In this document: one piece after another, positions 35,479 through 45,403 of the stretch | How the letters are laid out: the number at the start of each line of letters is the position of its first letter | Numbering within the stretch: position 1 is the first letter of the stretch | Assembly (NCBI GenBank): GCA_000727475.1 | Contig: KL647301.1 | Location: 2,926,138-2,990,137, forward strand | Direction of reading: 5' to 3' | Source: Sarcocystis neurona | Taxonomy: Eukaryota; Apicomplexa; Conoidasida; Eucoccidiorida; Sarcocystidae | Length of the DNA stretch: 64,000 nucleotides | Translations under genes and position numbers: made by a program | The notes under the pieces: generated by a model | Databases searched by the model: none | The model's input: the letters and a program-made list of their open reading frames with translations, nothing else | What the model was told of the DNA's origin: nothing

Positions 35479-37819
35479 GTACGCCCCACCGCCTCATCGA
35501 CTCACCTGCAGTAGCAGCGACAAAGTGCATTGGCTTTTTCAGCTGTAGCAGCAGCAGAGGCTGTAACAATGGCACACCAGCAGCAACAACACCCCAACAA
35601 CAACAGCCATAGCCCACCAGCAGCGGCAAAACATACCAGGCATTCCAGCAGCGCCAAAACATCAGCGGGACCAGTAAGAGCGGGCACAGCCGCGGCGGTG
35701 CCTGGGAGCCCCAACCAGCAAGAGCAGCTGTATTATTGTCGGATAGTAGGAACACTGGGCACAGTAACAGGCAAACGGACGAGAGCATTGCTATAGGCAG
35801 CAGAACAATCGAATAAGTGACAGCACCACGCGAGCACGAACAGGATCAGCAGTAGCCTTGGGAGACTTGACAAAAATAATGGCGGCAGGAACCTAGAGGC
35901 AGCACAAAGGCGGGGCCACCACGCGCAATAGCCGCAGCAACAGCGGCAGTTACAGTGTCCGTACAGTACACCTGTGTACATAACGCATGCCGAACACGGG
36001 CACACGTTGATGGGAACACGTGAGACGGTCTTTTCTCCTGTGGACTAGAACGGAATGGGATACTGTTTCTGTATACGTGTTTGTGTACGCATAGCTGTCG
36101 GGTAGCGACAAGTGAGCGTACTGCTATATTTGCGCATCCTGAGAGAGGTGTACACGGAGACTCTTAAATGCCTACGTTTCACGTGCAGGCGTACATCCGT
36201 CTATACCTGTATACAAAGAGATGGCCACCCGTACGCGTACACGTAGACACATATGCGTGGACGTAAAAATAATACAATGTATCTCTTGGCTCACGGAAGA
36301 GACCCACCGGGGCACATACACATACATGTATCTATCATCAACAAATTTGTGTGTACGTGTATTTCAAATTCACCCATATGTACTTAGCGTGTCAATCTGG
36401 CATCGGAAGGTGTCACCGGAGTAGCCGTTTTCCACCCGTAGAATGCGCACTACGTCCGTCAGTTACGTAAATCCACCTATGGAGAGAATGAACGCGAAAG
36501 CAGATGTGGGCGCTTCGCCTGCGCACACATGTGTATACTCCCATGTATATCAAGAGTCCGCCGCGTATGCACACCCGTGTGGGGCGGCGTGAGCACACAG
36601 GTAGGGCTGCATGTAATCTTGTGTTCACACACAGAGGCCCGTCTGTTTGTGTGTGTGCACACTCACAAGTCTGATTATATGTACGGAGGGTTTATGGCTG
36701 GGCCGGACTGTGTATTAGTGTAGACCGTTCTTTACATGTAAGTGAATCCACATAGCCAAAAAAATTCGCACGTGTGTACGCCCGTGAAGCTGCATGTATG
36801 TGTTCCGAGAGTTCATAGATAGGCACACGCATACGTACGGGTGAGTATACGTACTCACGTATAGTTTTAGAAGCACAAGGCAGTACGCCTAGAAGGCGTA
36901 TGATAATGAAGGAGAGGCTGCTTCCCGCCGTGTCTCTGCTGATAGGTATGTCCACCCATAGACAAATGCACAAGCTGGCACACACGAATGGGAATTCTAA
37001 GGGGAAGTGCAGGTGTATAGGGGAGCCCCTACACACGTGTGGGCACACGTACGTATGCGCACGTACACGCACGCATACAGCTGCGGTCAGTAGTGCTTGA
37101 CCATGACTGACTGCGCACTATGAGCGCCTGCGTCTCCTGCCTGCCAGCACGCCGCTGTTCCTGGCGCGTATTCTTCACTTTAGAGGTGTGTGCAGTTGTA
37201 GAATTTTCATTCGTCGATTTGACTGTGTATATATACACATATTAAGTCAACGTCAGTGCGCGGATAGCCCAGAGCACGTGACCTTACCTCATGAAAAATG
37301 CAGGTCGCACACGTGCACGGGCTGTCTCTCCCTCCGTGTGTTTGTGTGCCGGTATAGCTAGACGTTTTGTGTGCTTCGCCACACCTGCCCGCCATTTCTT
37401 TGCTTTTAATGGGTGTCTGCCCATGTATTCATGCTTGTATTTACCTGCAGAAATACCTGTGTACACGGGTTTCCGTGGCTTTACGAGAAGTCACACACCT
37501 TCCTGCAGGTGATGCGTGCACCCTGTCTGTCTCTTCAGTCCGCTTATGAGTGCCTGCCACGTGTTTCCATAGGAGCGATGTCTGTACAAATAGGTATGCG
37601 TCACGTCTTCTCATGCATACACAACAAAACGGTTTCTCAAGTTTTTTATTTTCCATAAACTTCCACATTGCGAGTCTGCAGTCTGCACCGGCCGTGTCAT
37701 TCGTTGCTGTCTGCGTGGTCTCCTTGCAGTACCAGAGCTACGTGCCGCCTGGAGGATCGCTGATTACGCACCTGCCTCCGCAGATAAAGCGGATGAAGAA
37801 GCGGACCTGCTGCTGCTGA
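35218..37819 (+). CDS. Small two-exon protein with C-terminal CCC, probable inner-membrane-complex (PHIL1-like) protein
   Basis: Exon 1 (35218-35478, 87 codons) and exon 2 (37730-37819, 29 codons plus TGA) join in phase 0 to 116 residues. Exon 1 starts MDPAASSVDQDVHQS and ends with a conserved-looking block: QSVYIPANLEMQRCDDFL, then HPIHVPYYVAP. Exon 2 reads YQSYVPPGGSLITHLP and finishes with a basic patch and RTCCC. Small size, a Tyr/Pro-rich core and a basic terminal Cys cluster suited to palmitoylation fit cortical proteins of the apicomplexan pellicle. The core reminds me of PHIL1, an inner-membrane-complex protein of the apical and basal ends, but that is recall, not a search. Known PHIL1 proteins are somewhat longer, so a middle exon may be missing in the 2.25-kb intron. 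Confidence 0.6.
35479..37729 (+). other. Intron of PHIL1-like gene
   Basis: This 2251-bp intron contains a GCAGCA/AACA triplet block at 35510-35960 and TACACG-type repeats at 36.1-37.1 kb. Short acceptor-donor pairs near 37451-37508 and 37542-37596 were examined, but their lengths break the phase-0 to phase-0 frame. Confidence 0.55.
37730..37819 (+). CDS. PHIL1-like terminal exon
   Basis: The acceptor GTCTCCTTGCAG is strong. The exon reads YQSYVPPGGSLITHLPPQIK, then MKKRTCCC and stop. The three Cys at the very end next to Lys/Arg suggest a lipid-anchored tail at the cytosolic face of a membrane. Confidence 0.75.
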   Translation, partial: YQSYVPPGGSLITHLPPQIKRMKKRTCCC

Positions 37820-38079
37820 AAGTCGCAGCAAGGGAGTTGTGGATGTTTCTTCTTGTGCTTTTGTCTTGGAAATTTGTGGCGGAGTCGTAAATATTCCGTA
37901 TTGTCATTAGTAATGCGATCGTTCTTTCTGCATATCCTGTAGCCCTTTTGTGCGTTGTTGTGTCCAGTTTTTTTGTGGTATAAAGTTGCAGCTGCTGAAG
38001 CATAATCAGTTCCTGCTACTGCGTAGGCTGGAGCTCGCTGGTGCTAGCTTAGGTAGTTTGTGCGTCTTCTCCATTTCAG

Positions 38080-38500
38080 GTGCTGCAGGAGCACCAGCAG
38101 CAGAGAAAGGTGAACAGCAGCAGCAGAGGAAGACGAGGTGGTGACTTCAAGAACAGCAGCGTGTAGAACGTACGTGATCACGGCAGCAAGCGGTGCAGTG
38201 CACACAGTACAGTTTCGCGCTCCCGCAGCAGTACAGAAGCAACGACAGCATGTTGCAGTATTAGCGCACACATCGACTTTGGACCGTCTCACCAGCAAGC
38301 GCAGCAGCACACGCAGTACCGTTGTGTGCTGCAGCAGCTAGAGCAAGACAAGTTCTAGTGGCTTGATACATATTCCTGCAGCGGCGACCCGTCTGGACCC
38401 GCCATGCCCAACAGTAACACAGGTGTGCCTGAGGGGAACAATGGCAGCAGCTGCGGGCTGTACGCCCTGTTGTTGTCTCTGATGCTGGTACTGCTATTGT
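38080..38500. repeat. CAG/GCAGCA triplet stretch downstream of PHIL1-like gene
   Basis: Interspersed GCAGCAG and CAGCAC runs are present without a stable coding frame. It may be 3' flanking or untranslated sequence. Confidence 0.6.
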
Positions 38501-41500
38501 TCTGTGCGATTAAACCCTGATCCCTGAAATAACATAGCAGTATAGATATTGAACACGTCTCGGATCGTGAATGATTGCACTTTCGACTCCCCTGTGCAGA
38601 GTAGTTCTCTGCAGCCGTGTCGGGTGCGAGACAGTACGTGGCTGAACGTGCGAATCAAAAACCGCGTCAGATGCAAGATGATGTGTCCCAGCGCGACTTT
38701 GTTTCCAGCAACACAGGCGCAGTTTTGTATAATATGACGAGCTGGCTACGTAGACATGTAAAAATCCTGGTATGTGCTTGGATATTTCATCCACCTCGCT
38801 CCCTTCATATGGGTACTTAAACACATATACTAAATATGCTGCCTCTGTCCGCCTCTCTTTATACGTACATTCGCGTGAATACATAGGGTTATCATTGAAC
38901 CTACTGCCGATAAATGCACCATCGCACAGGTGTACTGATAGCATGAAATGGACCCGTCCCCCAAATAACTACACGTGTGTAGAGGCTGGCGTTGTACCCT
39001 GGTCCACTAGTGCGCCTTCACAGAAGTTTCATGCAGGTGCCTCGTGCTCAGCATGAGATCTATACTACATACCTCTGTACACATGTATTTGGCGCCCTAA
39101 TGAGGACTATGCGAGGACGCTCGTGCCCGTGCACCAGGCGGGCAACGACACACAGTAGATATCTCTCACCTGCTGTAGTTACTATTATTCGCACATGTAG
39201 AAGTTCATACATTCCGCACGTGACCTACGAGCACGTAAACGTATATGTGTAGGTCTACTAGCAGTACAAACGTACACCCATTACAGGAGCTACAAAGACG
39301 TGTCACGTCGGCGGGAGTGTACACCTGCGCGTATGCGTACGTACTGGATGGCCCGCTCTATGGTGGCTTGCCCACGTACGACCTACGGTATTAACGCATA
39401 CATTCGGTAACTATATGCACGCAGGAGCACAGAGATTTTACTGCGCGCTCAGCAGCACAGAGTACAGCTGGGCCGTCGCTCGCCACTGATGTTCATCCTC
39501 GTATGGAAGTGTGCAGGTACACACAGCAGTGTGTACGCATACACGACCAGTAAAACACGTGTTCACATACGCGTAGACACATCAGAGAACAAGTGAATGG
39601 GTATATGGAGAACTATATGATACGTGGACGCAGCCCCCTCACTGCGGACGGTTAAACTTGATTGATGGCGTATTACACGTGTCTCCTTAAATATATGTAT
39701 GCATATGAACATCCTCGGGAACACTCAGCTTGAGATACAGGAATCGTCACTGGCACGGACAAGCACGAAAGGAAACCATACGAATCCGTTCACACATACA
39801 CGTGTATCCACATGTTTATGTGTCCACTTGTATACACAGAAACTGGCGAACCTTGTACACTAAGTGTGCGACATTAGCATTGGCACACGCAAACAACGGC
39901 ACTAGAGCTGAAAGAGCACTTTTCTTTTGCGTTCGGGCCTGCAAACGCAGGTAGTGTGTGTATGGAATAGTGTGTCTGCGCATGTATAAATATTTGCAAA
40001 CGGTGGAAGTTGATTAATTGTGGACGTGTGTAGCAGTGCCGTTTACGCGTCTGTGTTCATCCGTTGAGCTTGCGCCTCGGCGCAGATGCGTGCTCGTGTG
40101 TGTGTCCATCCTCCCTATGTTGTCGTACTTGCCCACATCGTCGTAAGCACCATATGTATCTGAACAATTTATACATACGAAGATATCGAGCTGCCGGTAT
40201 TTGCTTGACTAAAGAGCTGTTCTACGGTATCGACTAGGCATGTGTGCCCATTTGTCGCACATTCGCTGCACCACACAATGGTAGACATTTACGTGTGTGG
40301 ACGCCTAAACGTCGTACGCGCGTCCCACGCCAAACTGTAGGAGTCCACATGTGAACATACGTTGACACCATGTTACACGTGTAGTAAGCAGTATGTCTCA
40401 TCTAATGTGATGCTGCGTTTGCGTTGACTCCTCAACTCGCACGCAGGAGGAGAGCCAGCGAATTCTTATTACATAGGATGCCAGGCATGTGTAAACCATC
40501 GACATCCTCCTGAAACAGAAGAGAATCAGCTCTTATTCGGCCCCACCTCCACTGCGCACGGTCAGCAGCACATACGCGCATCTGCGTGCATACACGTATA
40601 TGTCCACATGCGTACAGGGCGGATAGGAAGGGCTCGAGATCCTTCCATGAAATCGCATTGCCTTCACTTAGAAAGAAGGCCGGAACGAAGTGATTACAAA
40701 GTCAAGCGTCGCACACGACAGAATGGCAGAGTGCAGTTGATTCGTCGGCTCCAGCTTTACACGCACGGCGCAGAATCCACCAGTCCGTACCTAGTAACGC
40801 AAGGACGTCAGTGTAGGCTCCAGCAATATGACATTCCCCACGAAGAAAGTGCAGCCACACAAGTACGTGGTAGCATCCGGTACACGGGTAAGAATGGCTG
40901 TGAAACATGACAAGAAGGTACACAATATGTGTCTACTGTGCTCCTGCCGGTCATCTCCCTGCTATGTTCTCACCCTCCCGATCTATAGTTCTCCTCGATT
41001 TCAAAAAGCCCTGCACTGCGTCTCTGCAGGAGGTCATGTGAGCAGAGAAGACCTCTTTAGAAGGCGCATATCCGTATTTCCATCGTAAATTCCGCTCACA
41101 CATTGCATGACAGTGAAGAAAGTTGAAGATTGAGATAAGCGCGCCTAAAGGGTTTGTGCGAACATAGCAGCTGTTATTTGCTAAGCTGAATTTATACCAG
41201 CAAAACCACTTCTTGTGAGATGTGGTCGCGGCTACATTGTATACGGTCCCAGAACCCTTGTTGGAATGTGTAACTGTAGCGAGGCAAACTAGGCTACTTG
41301 ATAGACAGATGCGCGTATCTAATACCTTGCGGTCTTAAAACGACTAGGTAGTACTGAGATGCAATAGTTGCTGGTGGGTATAACATACACGCATAAAAGT
41401 GTACAATAAGTGAGCTACATGGGTAGACACACAGATACGTTGGTAGACAATTCCGACGGCATACGTGGGTAGGTAGATCCGAAGACAACAGAATTAGTCA

Positions 41501-42217
41501 CAACCACCATTTTTATCCATGGTGAAGAGAGTCGGCTTCCAAAAGACGTGAAGCAGAATCTCTTCACGGAAGGACTCTAAAACATCCGCGTGACGAAGTG
41601 ACAAAGCAAGTTGTTTACCTCTCTAATGGCTACCTCACCAGTCTCTTCTTTTCACTAAAATGTGCTTAGAGCAGCATCTCACTCAGTTCACCGGCGAAAC
41701 AAGTAGACCTGTTCGCGGATTCTTCAGCAAATATGTACGCAGCTACCTGCCTTTCTGTCCTCGAGTACATGCTTGTATGATTATCATCACTCCACATAAA
41801 CACATGTACGCGCACACACACGTGCACGCCACTATACGTCAACCCTAGGTTGGAAATTAGAAGGCGGTAACGCGCGCGATTTGCTCACACTGCAACATTC
41901 GGCAGCGTAGGTGTGTGACGGGACCAACTGGCATACACGGACATGTACATGTATGCACGGGTGAATTATGTATCTTTATCTTCGGCTATTTGTCTATTTC
42001 CTCCTCACTTTACACCCCCGAGCGTAAGTACGCATACACATTAGTACGCAGTAACACACACATTCTAATACGTACTTGTACACGCGCACCTATATCTATC
42101 TATATATATATATACACATATAGTTCAGAGTGTACGTACGTGTGTATGTACGTATGCGTGTTTACCTATCTACGTGTACACACACGCCGTGTGCGCTGCA
42201 TGTTCGATACCTGCCAG
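38501..42217. other. Intergenic DNA; one ambiguous exon-like piece at 40.8 kb
   Basis: Mostly TACACG-type degenerate repeats. At 40828-40887 a plus-strand piece with donor CGG|GTAAGA reads either MTFPTKKVQPHKYVVASGTR from an ATG, or QYDIPHEESAATQVRGSIRY in another frame after a possible acceptor. Neither can be confirmed. Confidence 0.4.
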
Positions 42218-42291
42218 TGTCGAACGCTTCCCGATCCGAGTGGGGCGCCGGAAAATGTATGCAAGCGCACGACCCTGCCACTGCACACCAC
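42218..42291 (+). CDS. Tentative exon of an unidentified gene
   Basis: 74 nt lie between CCTGCCAG and CAC|GTGAGT. In the frame that ends in phase 0 it reads SNASRSEWGAGKCMQAHDP. It pairs with the next tentative exon across a 159-bp intron with good borders. The minus strand also offers an open reading with splice-like ends, so strand and reality are uncertain. Confidence 0.22.
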
Positions 42292-42450
42292 GTGAGTATC
42301 CAGTATATGGATTGTTTTCTATATGTATCCCCTTCAGAAGGCAAAAAGGAACGAGATAAACAAATGCGGTAACAGAACTGTTTGCATAAAATTCATGTCA
42401 AGTGCACCGTAATTAATGGTGGGTATCGTGCGCGGCTTGATATTTTGCAG

Positions 42451-42621
42451 ACGGATGAGAAGCACTACACACACGTGTGTATGTATTTCTTCATGTGTAT
42501 ATGCTTTGAGAAAGCGCCAAACGTACATACACGTGCCATCTTGCATGCGCTAGAACCGCACATACACGAGATCTTCGCGCTGCTGCAAGTCAACGGGGTA
42601 CCCACTCCCGTATACGTAGAG
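42451..42621 (+). CDS. Tentative exon of an unidentified gene
   Basis: 171 nt (57 codons, phase 0 to 0) lie between acceptor ATATTTTGCAG and donor GAG|GTACAG. It starts TDEKHYTHV and ends with HTRAILHALEPHIHEIFALL and QVNGVPTPVYVE, which has globular rather than repeat-like composition. No family is recognised. A third piece (about 42967-43065) ending HCNLNFLRSKGFTVWQ before GTATTA could follow but lacks a good acceptor. Confidence 0.28.
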
Positions 42622-44039
42622 GTACAGAAAGTGTAATTAATGGGGGAATTTCCGGAATACGCAAGACCTTTGCAGAGTGCCTTGGTGCTGCAAAGGGAAG
42701 AAAACGCATGGCGTGCTTACTCGTGCTCACAAATTCGTACATGTGCAGGGAGGCGTAAGTGTGTATGTATACAGTGTACAGGCGATGGTAATTTACTCAA
42801 TGCGAAAATACTCGACATGCGCATCTAAGTCTCCAAGTGCTTTTAAAAAGGAAGGGAACAAGGAACGCTATTCACTCGTGCGCACAAATACGTACAGATT
42901 TAATAAGGCACAAGTACGTGTATACATATACCTGTGTATATGCAATACGTGTGCGATGGTAAGTGTACTACCGACACGACATGACTGCGGCGCCGACCCC
43001 GCGAAGTTTGTACTCTCCCACTGCAACCTGAATTTTCTGCGGAGTAAGGGCTTCACCGTATGGCAGGTATTAACAATAAAGAAGCTATCGCGCAGTGCGA
43101 GTGTGCGTACAGATACCGCGTATATGGAAATACATACTGTGCGAGAAAACATACCTCCGTTACGCATTTGCCTCCACGTATGTGTGGGAGGTTTGTGAGT
43201 GTCGACTGGGAACACCAGTTCTGACAGCCGTGATATATACAAAGGAAGGCACCGCAATAATACACAATGCAAATGATCGAAGGAGCAGGGCGGGCTCAAG
43301 CTACTGTCCATTCGCATCATAGGCGCACGCGAACTCAAAAAGTAAACTGAAGTGGCCAAAGTAGAACTGCTCTATCCTTAGCGAATGTCTTCAGATATTC
43401 TGTCCAGCGGTTCTGTATGTGATAGAGGAAGAGTCGAATGCGGTGCTCTGCAGATACACACGTGGGTGCTGCAAGAGTTCTAGTACCTAGGAGATGTTGA
43501 AGGCATACATCTGCACGCTGGTGGAGGTCTGTCTCTTTACATACCTACACCTATATGCACGCACGTGTATTTGATACAGGGTGCTTGTATATTTGTTTTT
43601 CTTTCCGAGAATGTTTCTTTCCCTAAATGTATTTACGCCTATGGGGGTTCGCCCCCGCCGTGATACAATGGCAGTGGCCTCGGTGCAACCGAGCCCTGAT
43701 GGACAGGCTCCTACGTGTGTCTGTGTGTGGAGGTATCTTGGGACACAGTCCTTTGTGACTGCAAGAAAAATCGAGGTTTTTCCCGTCTATGTCCGGCGGA
43801 TGCAGGAATTGTGTAAGATGTAAACGCTCTCGATGTAATGAACGAATGGCGGAGAATAGCATACCGAGAATACTGGCTCACTTCCTTTCTGTTTACATTT
43901 AAACACTTACTTGCACGTGTCATGCTATTCATTTTTGGGTTGGTCGGTTAAGCCAGCGGAGTGATTCGACATTAGATTCTGCATCGGTGATCCTTGCGGG
44001 GAGTTAAACAGACTCTGTGCTTAAAGAGCGCCTTGAGTT
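42622..44039. other. Intergenic or unresolved DNA
   Basis: This stretch contains the ambiguous piece at 42967-43065 and a possible short terminal reading (KIEVFPVYVRRMQELCKM, stop at 43821). No consistent gene model was reached. Confidence 0.4.
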
Positions 44040-44593
44040 CCCGCTTGTATTTGTCTGCTTTCTCAGGCCTCGTCGTGCTCGGTGTTTTACTGGTATTCAC
44101 AAGCTTGCCTAGTTCGTTTTGTAGCCTTATTCTTTTTCTTCTCCGGGATCACCTGTGCTTTCTGGTACTGGGGCAGGGTGAGTGCACTTTCTTTCCCTCT
44201 GTTGACTTCTTTCCTCTTCCTTGTCATGCGTTTCCTCCTCAATCTCTTCCTGTCCAACTTTTTGCGCCGATCCTTCATAAAAGAGGTCATTCTTATCTTG
44301 TCCTTCTCTACTCGTACTCTCGCTTCTTTCTGTTGCTATCCTTCTGCCCTTCCTCATGTTTTCCTCGTTCTTGCGGTGTCCTGCATCTTCGTCTGCCTAC
44401 GCTGTTTCTTACAACCCCGTCGTCTTTCCGTCAGTCAAATCCCTCTGCATTATCATCATCATCACCATCATCACCATTATCATCATCAACATCATCATCC
44501 AACTTCCGACCACGTACGTTCCCCTTTGTTCACCGAATCTAACCGTCGTCCTTTTTCCATCAACTGCCTCCGTCCTCTGCCCGTCTGCGCTTG
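44040..44593 (+). promoter_or_regulatory. Long CT-rich leader with ATC repeat
   Basis: About 550 bp of strongly T/C-rich plus-strand sequence directly precedes the ATG of the next gene. Within it, 44447-44501 is an ATC/ATT trinucleotide run. The frames open across it are Leu, Phe, Ser and His rich translations of the bias. It is read as the 5' leader or promoter. Confidence 0.55.
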
Positions 44594-45403
44594 ATGGCAA
44601 CTCCAAAGCAGAGCTCCGCCCAGCTTCCTGCACCGGCGACTGCTGGGACGAAGAAGGGTCGGGGTGTGAAAGAGAAACACGTGACAGATGGTGCCAAAAC
44701 TATCGCACGCAAGCATGCGGACGCAGAGCAGGAGACAGAAGGCCCAAGCATTGCGGCGTTTGTGTCGCAGACAATTCTAGAAGATATAATCGATGAAGCT
44801 GCGCGGCAGTTGTATAAAAGGTTGCTCGACAGGAAGTGTTTCTCCTTTGCAGCCTACTGCACCTGGCGCTTCGTGCTGTCTAATGTGGAATTGTGCTACA
44901 TTCGCTGTGACCCCGGTGACTTCAGCGAAGATTTGCAACAAGAGGCACTGGAAGAGCGGCAACCACAACAAAACCAGGAAAGAGCGGAACATCATCAGGG
45001 ACGCCACCGACATCGGCTGCACGCTGGACAGCAAGAGCACCTAAAGAAGGAGCAAGAAGAGGGGCAACAGCAGGAGCCACAGCACCTGCAGCATGACCAG
45101 GGAGAGCAACGTCAACACGTGCAGCAACCAGGTCATCAGCAATATGTACAGACAAGCCCGCAACTGCACCAGTGCCACGACGACAAACAACAGCGGCTCA
45201 ACCGGTCAGGTGTATCCCTCTGGACATGCGAGGAGATGCCACAGCTAGCTCCACTGGACAACTGGGCTCCCGGAAGCCTCACAGTAAAGAGCATTTCACC
45301 ATCGACGATTCCTGTGCCGGCCGGAAAAAAGGGAAAAAAGGCGGGGAGCTTCCCTCTCACTTGCAAGAACGCGCCTGCGCAGTCTGCAAAGAAGGCCAAA
45401 TAA
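44594..45403 (+). CDS. C2orf81/DUF4639-like protein, single exon (269 aa)
   Basis: The ATG at 44594 follows a CT-rich leader; the frame ends TAA at 45401 with no intron needed. Residues 1-50 are basic and disordered. Residues 58-110 form a predicted helical domain, ILEDIIDEAARQLYKRLL followed by CTWRFVLSNVEL. Residues 111-205 are Gln/His/Glu low complexity. Around residue 218 comes LAPLDNWAPGSLTV, and the tail is Lys-rich. A short helical domain followed, after a charged linker, by a D-x-W-A-x-G-S/T motif is the layout I recall for vertebrate C2orf81 (DUF4639), a poorly known protein linked to ciliated tissues. In a coccidian it might act in the flagellated microgamete. The homology is by eye and remote; that this is a real gene is likely. 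Confidence 0.75.
   Translation: MATPKQSSAQLPAPATAGTKKGRGVKEKHVTDGAKTIARKHADAEQETEGPSIAAFVSQTILEDIIDEAARQLYKRLLDRKCFSFAAYCTWRFVLSNVELCYIRCDPGDFSEDLQQEALEERQPQQNQERAEHHQGRHRHRLHAGQQEHLKKEQEEGQQQEPQHLQHDQGEQRQHVQQPGHQQYVQTSPQLHQCHDDKQQRLNRSGVSLWTCEEMPQLAPLDNWAPGSLTVKSISPSTIPVPAGKKGKKAGSFPLTCKNAPAQSAKKAK

Noticed and set aside
44591..44593. TTG start one codon before the ATG of the 269-aa protein
   Set aside because: Eukaryotic nuclear genes start at ATG, so 44594 is used.
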